Positions 1 through 9,100 of a stretch of 32,106 bases of DNA are shown here, one piece after another (position 1 is the stretch's first letter; every line of letters starts with the position of its first letter). The notes under the pieces are model-generated. The model searched no databases. It was not told the origin of the DNA and saw nothing but the letters and a program-made list of their open reading frames with translations. The position numbers and the translations under genes were made by a program. The DNA comes from Bacteriovoracaceae bacterium (GTDB lineage Bacteria; Bdellovibrionota; Bacteriovoracia; Bacteriovoracales; Bacteriovoracaceae), in NCBI GenBank assembly GCA_023137315.1, contig JAGLPP010000012.1, forward strand, positions 1 through 32,106, in the 5' to 3' direction.

Positions 1-35
1 ACTGCTTCCAATTCCTCTTTACCAAAAATATGCAT
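1..35 (-). CDS. 5' end of a gene running off the left edge
   Basis: An ATG at 35-33 is preceded, 8 nt upstream, by GAGG (47-44). It opens a frame reading MHIFGKEELEA that continues past the window edge. It lies 17 bp after the stop of the upstream gene on the same strand, so it is probably the third gene of the HD-GYP operon. Eleven codons are too few to name a product. Confidence 0.55.
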   Translation of the reverse strand, partial: MHIFGKEELEA

Positions 36-52
36 TAAGATTTCCTCATTTC

Positions 53-1756
53 TTACAATTTTGATTTTTCGTCATGTTTAATTTTTCTCACCACGTCAAT
101 ACGATCAGGTTTAACCTGTTTTGTATTATCCGTTTGTGTGGCGGTTTGTTGCATATTCTTTTCCATTTCCTCTTTTTCCTGTTCTTCAAAAGCTTCACGA
201 TCAAATTTAAATGCATTTGGTTTTTTAAAAATTATTTGATTAACAAATTGTCTTAGAATTTGAAGACGTTCTTCGTCAACCGAGTGAATAATGCCCATAT
301 AATGTGTCTTATCCGCAGAATTTTCCAGAGTTCTTATTGGAGGAATCACGGTTATAAAGATATCCGTGGGTTCTTCCATTTTTAATATAGTGTAATATGA
401 AAGAGAATCATTCGAAAGAAATGTTACTTCATGTTCGGTCAGGCTTGTAATTATGACATTTCTCTTTAGCTCAACATATCTTCTGGGATCAGTCACCTTC
501 ATCTGAAACGCTGGTCCAATCCCATTATTTATTTGTTTTTCCAGAAAACTTTCCAAAATGGTCTTCATGAACTTTATATTCATTGGAGCATCAGATGAGA
601 TTATTGACTGATACGCGAAGGTCTTTCGAAGGGCCTCACTCGAGGAACCGTTGAGGAATGTAAGGATTATGGGATAATATGAGTCTATTGTTTTTATAAA
701 GTTAACAAGCTGATTCATGCTGTTCAGTGTATTTTTAAGATAAATTTCATCAGTCGTATCATCAATTCCTTTCGACTTTTCAGAGGTTTCTTCTTCATCA
801 TCAAAGGAATAAAAGATTGTATCCGGCTTAAAATTTTTTATCAGTTCAAAATCCCTCCTTAAACGACTGGTGTAATGAATATTGACGTTATTGATCGGAT
901 TACTTCTGAAAAAATCATAAATCGTTTCCAGATTATTGTTAACAATCAGAACTGAACCATAGGAATGCTGAAAAAATTCCTTGTTGAAATCAAGCCATGT
1001 TTCCATGGTATCCTTTTTAAATGAATTCTCGTCAATTTCATCCCATGGCCCCCCAGAGTACGGTATGTATAGTTCCACTGAATAAATGTAGTCGTATAAC
1101 ATTGCGCTGTCATTGATAAATGAAACATCAAACTTTTTGGGAGTAAAATCCTTGAAAAGGTAAAAGTTTGACTCCACTTCTGTATCAATTTCGGGTTTTA
1201 GATCTGTTTCCACGGTTATCGCATTGACCGTCAGCTCCGAAATACTTGTAACATGCTTGATATCGTACGGTAGGTTTATATGTGATGCCACGGCATATTT
1301 GGGAAAGGTTATTTTTTCCTCAAACCCGATATAGAACGAATCCTCAAAAAGTGTCCCATTGTAATCCGCCTTTATATGAGCGTATACAATACCACATGAA
1401 AAAAGATATCTTAGCCTGTAAATTTCATCACTGTTGCAGAATATACCAAATACTGGAACCGTTTTTAATTCATGATGATGTTTGAACAAAAGAAGAAGCT
1501 TCGCCAATCGAGCAATATATTTTTTATTTGTTGAAACATTCCAAAAATCAATCATCACCACATGTGGAACATTTTTTATTAATTCATTCGCAAACTGATC
1601 AAGTGCCACATCCCGGTCATCATTTGATATTTTAATGATTGTATTAACACATGAATTCTCATCCTCTGTTGCACTCTTGTAGAATGCTTCGAGGTCCTGA
1701 AAGAAAGTTTCATCATTTCCAAGATAAACAACAATTCTCTCATTTTTATTCATCAT
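53..1756 (-). CDS. Receiver-like protein of unknown function, possible PilZ-like C-terminus
   Basis: A 567-residue soluble protein with no signal peptide or membrane segment. Residues 1-130 resemble a receiver fold (NERIVVYLGND at the start, then a hydrophobic strand ending VVMIDFWNV), but the acidic pocket is not convincing. A second alpha/beta stretch (about 265-395) again looks like a degenerate receiver (GSVLIVNNNLETIYDFF). Around 420-500, PRRYVELKRNVIITSL and the following strands weakly suggest a PilZ-type beta barrel, which would fit c-di-GMP signalling beside an HD-GYP gene. The C-terminus is a charged, Glu/Lys-rich tail. It starts with tandem ATG codons that overlap the end of the HD-GYP gene by 11 bp, so the two are translationally coupled. 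The domain reading is inference from the look of the sequence; I do not recognise the family. Confidence 0.8.
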   Translation of the reverse strand: MMNKNERIVVYLGNDETFFQDLEAFYKSATEDENSCVNTIIKISNDDRDVALDQFANELIKNVPHVVMIDFWNVSTNKKYIARLAKLLLLFKHHHELKTVPVFGIFCNSDEIYRLRYLFSCGIVYAHIKADYNGTLFEDSFYIGFEEKITFPKYAVASHINLPYDIKHVTSISELTVNAITVETDLKPEIDTEVESNFYLFKDFTPKKFDVSFINDSAMLYDYIYSVELYIPYSGGPWDEIDENSFKKDTMETWLDFNKEFFQHSYGSVLIVNNNLETIYDFFRSNPINNVNIHYTSRLRRDFELIKNFKPDTIFYSFDDEEETSEKSKGIDDTTDEIYLKNTLNSMNQLVNFIKTIDSYYPIILTFLNGSSSEALRKTFAYQSIISSDAPMNIKFMKTILESFLEKQINNGIGPAFQMKVTDPRRYVELKRNVIITSLTEHEVTFLSNDSLSYYTILKMEEPTDIFITVIPPIRTLENSADKTHYMGIIHSVDEERLQILRQFVNQIIFKKPNAFKFDREAFEEQEKEEMEKNMQQTATQTDNTKQVKPDRIDVVRKIKHDEKSKL

Positions 1757-3182
1757 CTGCCTTGCTTAATATTCTCAATTCATTTTCATTACTGTCGATA
1801 TTGATGAATATACGTCCAAATACCTTGAGAAAATTGGGATCAAATCTATAAAGATTTCTTTCATCTTTCAAAATCGCTTTATAGGCCTCGACAGGAGAAA
1901 GATTTCTTTCAGTCATAAGATGGGCACATATATCCACGAGTCCCACTATTTGTGCCAGTGGAAATATCTTTTTACCTGAAATTTTGCGTGGAAAACCACA
2001 GCCATCAATTGTTTCATGGTGTTGTAATATAATTTGCCTTACAGGCTCCGTGACCAGTAGCGAGTTCTCAAGCATTTCGACACCAATCTGTGGATGTAGC
2101 TGATATTCTTTAAGTTGTTTGGCATCCATTTGCCCGGGCCTTAAAAGAGAGATTGACTTTGAAAGTTTTAATTTTCCAATATCGTGAAGCATTGCGCCAA
2201 GAGTGATTTTTTCACGTGTTCTTTTACTTGTCCAGCTCAATTGATTGCTGATTATTGTTGAGAAAAAAACCACCAAAAATGCATGAGAGTATGCCGAAGG
2301 ATCAAAGTTTTCAAGTTCACGTATAACCTTTGAAAGCTTTCTATCCCTATGAATAAGCCCACTTATATGTTCACAGATTTTTTCCCCCTCCTCCACCATT
2401 TGTGGCTTGATTCCACTTGTATAAATTTCCTCCACATATTTTTCGGTGATATTGCGTATCATCTGGATTTTTTTTGCTGTCGGAACAGTTGAAATTTTCA
2501 TTGTTTTTTCAACAAGATCGTTCATAAAACGAATATAGAGTGTGCGATCATGCGTCCTGAAATAGAGATATTCTACATTTTTATCCTCCTTATATCGTTT
2601 AATTACACCACTATCAAAGGCCTCGCCGGCATGGAGTATCTTGATATAGTGGTTTGGATTAATTCTGATATATATGTCAAAAACTGAACGATTAGAGGAA
2701 TAAAATTGATCAATTTTCAATCTGGTGAATTCATCATCACGTGCCTTTATGGCACCTCCTGTTTCATGAAGGTGTCTTTTTTTTTGTGAAGTATTTTTCC
2801 ACAAATTAAATTGCAATTCTCCTGAAATAGACTTTATAAGAGAATCCTTACTGAAGGGTCTTACCAAAACATCACATGCACCCAATCTGGCAAGTACATT
2901 TTTATCAATGTCCAGCTTCTCCAGTTCTTTCATGGAGCTTATCGTAACAATCACCTTGGTCGAGGGGGAATTGAGTTTTAAATATTTCAGAACCTCAATT
3001 ACTGAATGGTCACGAATTGCCCAATCCAAAACAATGGCGAAGTATTTATTCTTGTATGCCTTCAATTGTACATTCTTGCCAATCATGGCCGTGGATACCT
3101 CATACCCATTTTCTACAAGAAAAGAGCAACTCCTGTCACAGGAATCACTGTCTGGATCGGCAACAAGAATTTTTAATGACAA
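1746..3182 (-). CDS. Response regulator with HD-GYP phosphodiesterase domain
   Basis: A 478-residue cytoplasmic protein. Residues 1-120 form a receiver with the phospho-acceptor Asp53 (VLDWAI). The usual KP pair is RP (Arg108). A middle domain (about 165-230) precedes the HD-GYP domain (290-445). All metal-binding positions of the family appear intact: His300, His333-Asp334 in LHDIGK, His363, His388-His389 and Asp417. The signature loop reads DGCGFP, so GYP is GFP. By family it should hydrolyse cyclic di-GMP. The start is TTG at 3182; no ATG is near, and AAGG sits 7 nt upstream. The gene overlaps the next gene downstream by 11 bp and diverges from a degenerate paralogue at 3434. Whether the Arg substitution affects phosphorylation switching cannot be judged from sequence. 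Confidence 0.9.
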   Translation of the reverse strand: MSLKILVADPDSDSCDRSCSFLVENGYEVSTAMIGKNVQLKAYKNKYFAIVLDWAIRDHSVIEVLKYLKLNSPSTKVIVTISSMKELEKLDIDKNVLARLGACDVLVRPFSKDSLIKSISGELQFNLWKNTSQKKRHLHETGGAIKARDDEFTRLKIDQFYSSNRSVFDIYIRINPNHYIKILHAGEAFDSGVIKRYKEDKNVEYLYFRTHDRTLYIRFMNDLVEKTMKISTVPTAKKIQMIRNITEKYVEEIYTSGIKPQMVEEGEKICEHISGLIHRDRKLSKVIRELENFDPSAYSHAFLVVFFSTIISNQLSWTSKRTREKITLGAMLHDIGKLKLSKSISLLRPGQMDAKQLKEYQLHPQIGVEMLENSLLVTEPVRQIILQHHETIDGCGFPRKISGKKIFPLAQIVGLVDICAHLMTERNLSPVEAYKAILKDERNLYRFDPNFLKVFGRIFINIDSNENELRILSKADDE

Positions 3183-3289
3183 TTTTTTTCCTTTTTATTT
3201 TTACCTAATTTTAAACCTTATTATAAAAAAAACAATATTTTTATATGACGAAAATCTGGCAACAAACAACAATAGGAAACTGTTTCTGT

Positions 3290-3305
3290 TTGTTATTTAT
3301 AACAA
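3290..3305. promoter_or_regulatory. 16-bp palindrome in divergent spacer (TTGTTATTTATAACAA)
   Basis: Perfect 7-bp arms around TT, lying midway between the two divergent HD-GYP genes. It superficially resembles a Rex-type site, but its half-sites are 2 bp closer together than in the hydrogenase promoter palindromes, so I do not assign it to Rex. A protein-binding site is plausible. Confidence 0.4.
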
Positions 3306-3315
3306 TAGTATTCAC

Positions 3316-3332
3316 TGTGACTTCGTGTCACA
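3316..3332. promoter_or_regulatory. CRP-like inverted repeat TGTGA-N7-TCACA
   Basis: The 6-bp arms TGTGAC and GTCACA flank TTCGT. The half-sites match those of CRP/FNR-family operators, but the spacing is 7 rather than the usual 6, so the factor is uncertain. It lies in the same divergent spacer as two other palindromes. Confidence 0.4.
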
Positions 3333-3346
3333 TGCGTATAAAACGT

Positions 3347-3364
3347 AACTGTTCCGAAACAGTT
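3347..3364. promoter_or_regulatory. 18-bp palindrome upstream of the degenerate HD-GYP gene
   Basis: AACTGTTCCGAAACAGTT has 7-bp perfect arms around CCGA. It is followed by a T run, so a terminator for leftover rightward transcription is an alternative. However, there is no gene ending here, and the centre falls about 62 bp upstream of the start site implied by the TATAAT at 3406. That is a typical distance for an activator site. Confidence 0.45.
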
Positions 3365-3405
3365 CTTTTTTATAAAAAATAATCCCAATGATAAGTGAAA
3401 TTTTA

Positions 3406-3411
3406 TATAAT
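3406..3411 (+). promoter_or_regulatory. -10 element TATAAT of the rightward HD-GYP-like gene
   Basis: A perfect TATAAT lies 22 bp before the chosen start codon at 3434, giving a short leader that contains the Shine-Dalgarno AGGAG (3426-3430). No good -35 hexamer is found 16-18 bp upstream, which suggests activator dependence. Confidence 0.45.
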
Positions 3412-3433
3412 TAACTTTCACGACAGGAGAAAA

Positions 3434-4768
3434 ATGAAAAAAGAAATTTTAATAGTTGAAGATGACGATGAAACAATAAAACATATTGTCATGCATATTG
3501 AAAGCGAATTTAACGTCTTATTCCATTTTGCAAAAAGTGTTGAGATGGCAATTGAAAAACTTGCACAGAAAAATAATATCGCACTTGTTATTGCCAAATA
3601 TATTATTGATGGGAATGTCGGTAGCAGTATTTATGCTTATATTAAAAACAAAGAATTAAATATCCCGTTTATCCTCCTTACCAACAAATATCCTGCAAAA
3701 GATCCTGATATGTCCGGTTTTATGGTTTCCGGAAAATTAAACACCTATTTGAAATATCCAATCAAGGAAAATCTACTGTTGGATAGTGTTTCTCCTGTAA
3801 TCAAATTAAAAAGGCCCTCAATACAGGAAGGATATCGAAGGGTCAGTGGAGTTAATGTGGAACTCTTTGTAATGGAGGAGATTCCCATTTTCATGCTGGA
3901 TCATGAGAATAATTATATTCATGTAAAAAATCCGGAGATTGAAGAGACACAAACCGATGACTTTTATTTTGTCACAATCAAAGACTATAAAAATATTTCA
4001 TCAAAAATAAATGAAAGACTGACAAAAAAAATAAAATGCAAAACACTTCCAACATCGGAAAGAATTGACTATCAATTTGATTCCGTGAAAAAAATCCACA
4101 ATTCCCTCAGGGATTTGGGCCTCACAGTTGAAGAGATTGAGCTTGGAAAAGCTGTATATGAATCCAGTGTTGGAATCATCAAAAAGAATAAAAGAATGTC
4201 CGGCCTTCTAGGCAATTTGATTAGATATCAAAATTACACTTATGAGCTTTCAATGATGACAAACTACCTGGCAATTGCCATTGCAGGACATACAAAATGG
4301 TCTTCAAATCATTCGATGAAGAAACTTTCAATTTCATCCATTTTCCAGGACATTTCCATACAAGAAGATCATTTGGCCCGGATAACCTCGCTTGAATCAA
4401 GGCAGTACAAGGAACTTTCAAAACATGACAAGGACATTGTTTCCGGCCATCCCTATGAAAGCATGAAATTAATAGACGAAGTGGATGGCATCGATGATGT
4501 CAGCAACAATATTCGTGATATTATTATATCCCATCACGAACGTCCAACTGGAAACGGATTCCCAAAGGGAACAACCATGGAAAACATCTCCGGCATGTCA
4601 TGTATATTTATCATGGCACATGAATTTTCCCACCGCCTTCTCTGCGACAGACTTTCCATCGAGGTTTTGCAAAAGATTCAGGTGGATTTTGAACGGGATT
4701 ATTCACATGGACATTTCCGTATTCCTTATCAGGCCTTTATAGATTCCTTTCATCAACGCAAAAATTGA
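3434..4768 (+). CDS. Degenerate receiver / degenerate HD-GYP protein
   Basis: A 444-residue paralogue of the divergent HD-GYP regulator with the same three-part layout. The receiver (1-120) starts well (ILIVEDDDE) but the phospho-acceptor position is Lys55 (LVIAKY), so it cannot be phosphorylated there. In the HD-GYP-like domain, HD is QD (Gln305-Asp306), the first His is replaced (near Tyr270) and the last Asp is His396. His339, His367-His368 and a GNGFP loop remain. It is therefore probably a catalytically dead binding or scaffold protein rather than a phosphodiesterase; this is inference from the residues. The start at 3434 is chosen over an in-frame ATG at 3395 because AGGAG (3426-3430) stands directly before it and the receiver fold begins immediately. 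It converges with the TolC gene 9 bp away. Confidence 0.85.
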   Translation: MKKEILIVEDDDETIKHIVMHIESEFNVLFHFAKSVEMAIEKLAQKNNIALVIAKYIIDGNVGSSIYAYIKNKELNIPFILLTNKYPAKDPDMSGFMVSGKLNTYLKYPIKENLLLDSVSPVIKLKRPSIQEGYRRVSGVNVELFVMEEIPIFMLDHENNYIHVKNPEIEETQTDDFYFVTIKDYKNISSKINERLTKKIKCKTLPTSERIDYQFDSVKKIHNSLRDLGLTVEEIELGKAVYESSVGIIKKNKRMSGLLGNLIRYQNYTYELSMMTNYLAIAIAGHTKWSSNHSMKKLSISSIFQDISIQEDHLARITSLESRQYKELSKHDKDIVSGHPYESMKLIDEVDGIDDVSNNIRDIIISHHERPTGNGFPKGTTMENISGMSCIFIMAHEFSHRLLCDRLSIEVLQKIQVDFERDYSHGHFRIPYQAFIDSFHQRKN

Positions 4769-4797
4769 ACTGAAAAATCACTGGTTCAAACTTTTTT
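4765..4797 (+). terminator. Possible rho-independent terminator
   Basis: TTGAAC (4765-4770) pairs with GTTCAA (4784-4789) across a 13-nt loop and is followed by ACTTTTTT. It begins in the last codons of the rightward HD-GYP-like gene and lies inside the 3' end of the convergent TolC gene. The short stem and long loop make it modest. Confidence 0.35.
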
Positions 4798-6151
4798 GGG
4801 CCAAAAGCATGTCATTCAAGTTCAACCATTCCAAACATGATTTGTTAAAATTAATAAGGTCGGTATTGTATTTAAAACGATATTCGGCGAAATCATTTTT
4901 TATCTCAATCAATCTCTCCAGCGTCAACTTTGCATACAAATAACGCCTTTTTTCATCTTCCAAAATCTGTCCGGCAACCCTGACCTTTTCCCTGCTCAAT
5001 TCCAACTTTTTTTTCAATTGTTCAAGTCTGTTCTTTTGTTCCTTGAATTGTTGTTCCGTATCCTTGAAAACTTTTTTTCTCTCGATTTTTGATTTCATGA
5101 ATTTTAACAGTTCACTTTTTTTATCCGCTTTTGCCGTGGAATCCCCGATTGGTATATTGATCTTTATACCAACTATTGCTTCATTATTATTTGAAGAGGA
5201 TGTATCTGTTTTGTTTTTATTATAATTATACCCGGCAACCAGATTAACGTCTGGATATAGCTCTCTTTTACTCAGAAGATAATTTTTAGAGGCAATATTC
5301 TCATTGAGCTGCTGAATCTTATAAACTCTCAGCGATTTATTTTTAATTTTGGTAATATCCGACCCGAAAGAATATCCGGCCGGAAGATTAATATCTATTT
5401 CAGGAATTTCATTATCAAGCTCCTTGCCAATAATCCTTTTAACCTTTTCCTTGACGGAAACATATTCTATTTCCCTGTTTATAACATCCTCTTTTTTAAG
5501 AATCACATGAAGTTTTATGCGGTTTACATCTGTACGGGTGGCAATATTCTTTTTTCTTTTTTTTAGTACATTATTCTCAAGTCGCAACGTCTCCCTGGAT
5601 ATTTCCCTGGCCAGTTTCAAATTTATATATGACTGTGCAAAATCCAAATAGATTTTTGATATCTCGCTTATATAATTTTCATAGCTGTCAAGGATCTGAA
5701 GTTTTACAATCTCTCTTTCAACATTTAACGCATCTTTTTTCAATCTGACATCTCTTCCCATAAAATTTTTATAAATAGACTGCTCCATCCTTACTTCGGT
5801 CTCCTTGTCAACACTTCCGGCCTTTTCGGTATTGATCTGAGTCAGTGATAGATTTGTACCTGTCGAAATAATATCCTTTGAGATTGATGCTGTCGTTTTG
5901 GAGCTGTCCTGATTGTTGCTTGATGCGACTTCGTGTTCACTTTGCAAGCTTAAAAGAATTTTCCTGGATGGAAGATTCTTATCCACAAGATAATCCAGCT
6001 TGCTTCTATCTGATTGGATTTTTTCAAAATCCGGATCATTTTTTTTAGCTAAATCAATAAATTGCTCCAATCGCAGAATTTTATCCCTGGCGTGAATTGA
6101 TATGGATATACTGAAAATAAATGCAAATATCAGCATGGTATATTTTGTCAT
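4778..6151 (-). CDS. TolC-family outer-membrane efflux protein
   Basis: A 457-residue outer-membrane channel component. The N-terminus MTKYTMLIFAFIF followed by a hydrophobic stretch ending near IHA is a signal peptide. The rest consists of the long alternating helical coiled coils (for example KNRLEQLKKKLELSREKVRVAGQILEDEKRRY) and short strand segments typical of the OEP family, in the expected two-fold repeat. By family it forms a trimeric duct through the outer membrane for the RND pump encoded just upstream. The start is at 6151: it forms an ATGA overlap with the pump's TGA and has GGAGAAGGGGAG before it. An in-frame ATG at 6166 lacks this support. The C-terminal coding region overlaps a possible terminator of the convergent gene. 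Confidence 0.9.
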   Translation of the reverse strand: MTKYTMLIFAFIFSISISIHARDKILRLEQFIDLAKKNDPDFEKIQSDRSKLDYLVDKNLPSRKILLSLQSEHEVASSNNQDSSKTTASISKDIISTGTNLSLTQINTEKAGSVDKETEVRMEQSIYKNFMGRDVRLKKDALNVEREIVKLQILDSYENYISEISKIYLDFAQSYINLKLAREISRETLRLENNVLKKRKKNIATRTDVNRIKLHVILKKEDVINREIEYVSVKEKVKRIIGKELDNEIPEIDINLPAGYSFGSDITKIKNKSLRVYKIQQLNENIASKNYLLSKRELYPDVNLVAGYNYNKNKTDTSSSNNNEAIVGIKINIPIGDSTAKADKKSELLKFMKSKIERKKVFKDTEQQFKEQKNRLEQLKKKLELSREKVRVAGQILEDEKRRYLYAKLTLERLIEIKNDFAEYRFKYNTDLINFNKSCLEWLNLNDMLLAQKSLNQ

Positions 6152-9100
6152 ACTCCCCTTCTCCATAATTTAAACTGAAGATGAAAGCTATACAAGCACG
6201 GGAGTAAAACCAGGGTGATAAACATTCCGAATAGCAACCCCCATCCCATGGCAAGCATCATCTCTGCAAGCATCGAATCATAACCGCTTATTCCGTATGC
6301 TGTAGGAAACAGTCCTGCAGTTGTTGTAAATGTTGTGACAACAACCGCCCGCAGGCGAGTCGATGTCACATTTGCAACATGGACAAATATTCCTGATTTA
6401 TTATTGACAAAATTATCAAACTCTTTTTCCAACTTATTCACCAGCACTATTGAATCATTAACAACAACCCCCATCATACCCAAAGTACCAACTACTGCAA
6501 AAAAACCATAGTTAACCATGCCATGGATTAAAAAAGCGTAAATAACACCTATCACACCAAAAGGAATAATTGCTCCAATAAGCAGTGGGGTCGACATGGA
6601 ATCAAATAAAAACACAAGAAGTATATACATAATTGCCAGGGCCATTATTATCGAAATTAAAAAATCCGATTTGGACTCCCGTGAATCCTCCACCTCTCCC
6701 CTGAAATTCAAAGCTGTTGTAGGATTGCCTGCCAGCAACCGGGGAAATATCTCCGCTTCAACTTTTTCAGCGAAAACCAAAGGTGTCATTTTTTTATGAG
6801 GGGCAAAATCGGCGTATACAGTGACCGTTCGTTTATAATTTACATGCTCAATACTACCGGCCTTTCTGGCTTTTCTGACACTAACCAATCCCTTGATTGG
6901 AACAAGATAGTTTTCCTTGTTGGCCACAGTTAAATTCAATAATTTTTCAATATCATCCTTTCCATTATCCTCACTGGTAAAGCGAACATCCACTTCCTCC
7001 TCTCCGGAAATCAGTGTATACAATATCTCACCTTCAACGTACGCCCGAAGTGTTGAAGATAGCTGTTCATAATCAATTCCAAGACCACTCACTTCATCCT
7101 TTTTAACTTCCAATATATACTCATTTTTTTTCTTTGGTTCTTCAATCTCCACATTAATCAAACCTGGCAATACCTCAAGTTCATTCTTTAACCTTTGCGC
7201 TATCTCATTTTTCAAATACTCATTATTTTCCTGTATTTCAATAACAATTGGACTACCACTCTCCGACCCGAATCTGCTTTTCAAAAAACGTACCTGTGCA
7301 AAATCCTTCAATCCACCGACCAGTTTTTTCCATCTTTTCATTAATCGTGACAAAGATATCTCGCGTTCAGATGGAGGAAGTATCTCCACTCGCATACTTG
7401 CCTCATTCTCCCTGACCTCTCCACCACGACGACTTTGTCCGATCCTCGTTCTGACTGAAGTTACCACTTTATCAGAATCGTTTAGAAAAATTTTTTCAAC
7501 CTGATTTACAAGTTTTGCCATCTCGTGACGATTAAGATCCTCCTTGGCAACGACCTTTACCCTGAAGCTTCTCAATTCCTCCCTTGGAAACATTACATAT
7601 TTCATTTTATTGCTGAATAAATATCCCCCAAGCACCAGAATAATAATAAAACCTGTCAAAATTGCAATTCTGAATGGAAGTATCTTTATCATGGTTTTTG
7701 AGTAAAAATTTTCAATCTTATGTCTTATTTGTCTTCTACGATTTTCATTCTCAAACCGTGCAAAAAATCTTTTAAATGGTAATGGATGTGCCATATGTGA
7801 TGGCAGGATAAACAGGGATTCCAGAAAACTTGCAGTAAGCATCAAAAAAACAATGGTGGGAATATATTTTACAAAAAGCCCAAACCTTCCAGAGAAAAAA
7901 TATAAAGGAACAAATGCTGCACAAGTGGTTAGAATACTGGCAATTATCGGACCGATCACTTCCAGCGTTCCTTTGGTCGATGTGTTGGTATTTTCAAAAT
8001 CCTTTTTTCTGGAGATATTTTCAGCAATAATAATTGCATCATCCACCACTATACCCAAAACGATAATAATTGCCGCCAGGGTCATATTGTTAACAGTATA
8101 ACCCATCGCGAAGGCAATAAGCAGAGTGAAGGCCAAAGAAAAGGGAATTCCCATGGCCACCCAGATCCCTGATTTAAAATCCAGAAATATAAACAAGACA
8201 ATTACAATTAAAATAAAACCCAAAATTCCATTATTGCTTATAAGTGAAAGTCTGTTTCTTACATCATAGGATTCATCATCAATCAAAACGAAATCAACCG
8301 GTGAATCCGGATCATTTTTTTTGTAGGTATTTAGAAAATTTATAATTGCCTTCTGCCCGGAAATAATATCAACATTGGTGCTCTTTTTAACTCTGAGAAT
8401 GACTCCCTCGCTACCCTGAATTTTTAAAATATAATTGGATTTTTCAAATCCATTTTCAACTTTGGCAATGCTGGACAATTTGACCTGTTGTCCCTGGAAT
8501 CCGCTTGTAACAATAACATTTTTTATACTCTCTATATCATCCAATTCAGAAATCAAGGTTATCTCTGATTCACTTTTATCTTTCATACTTCCAATCGGAC
8601 GTCGAACATGTTGCTGAACGATTTGTGACCTGATCTGTCCCATGGATATCTCATATTTTTTGAGTTTCCAAGGAAGAACCTTTATCTGTAATTCCGGTCT
8701 TCGATACCCCTGGGTGTCAATACCGCTTATTTCCTTTAAGGAGATCAATTTGTTTTTAAATGCCAGGGCATATTTTTGCAGTTTAATTCTCGCATCAACA
8801 TCCAGGGCATTTTTGTTTTTTAAATATATGCCAATATCAATAATCGCATGTTCACTTGTTTTAAATCTCCTGTATACAGGATCATCCGCCTCCTTAGGGA
8901 AGGAGACAGCGTCAATGGCATCCTTGACTTCTTGAATTTTCTCCTGAATATCCGGAAGTTTTGGCTCGAAAGATATCCTGAAAGAGCCTGTTCCATATGA
9001 TGATGTACTGATTACGTCCTTTAGTCCCGTAATTCCTTTTAACTTTTCTTCTGCAGGCTTGGTAATGGAAAGTTCCACATCCTCTGCCGATGCTCCAGGA

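Noticed and set aside
3290-3305. A Rex operator at the HD-GYP spacer
   Set aside because: Its half-site spacing is 2 bp shorter than in the hydrogenase palindromes and in known Rex sites.
3395-3433. In-frame ATG 13 codons before the degenerate HD-GYP gene
   Set aside because: It has no ribosome site, overlaps the TATAAT, and would add residues before the natural beginning of a receiver; AGGAG precedes the ATG at 3434.
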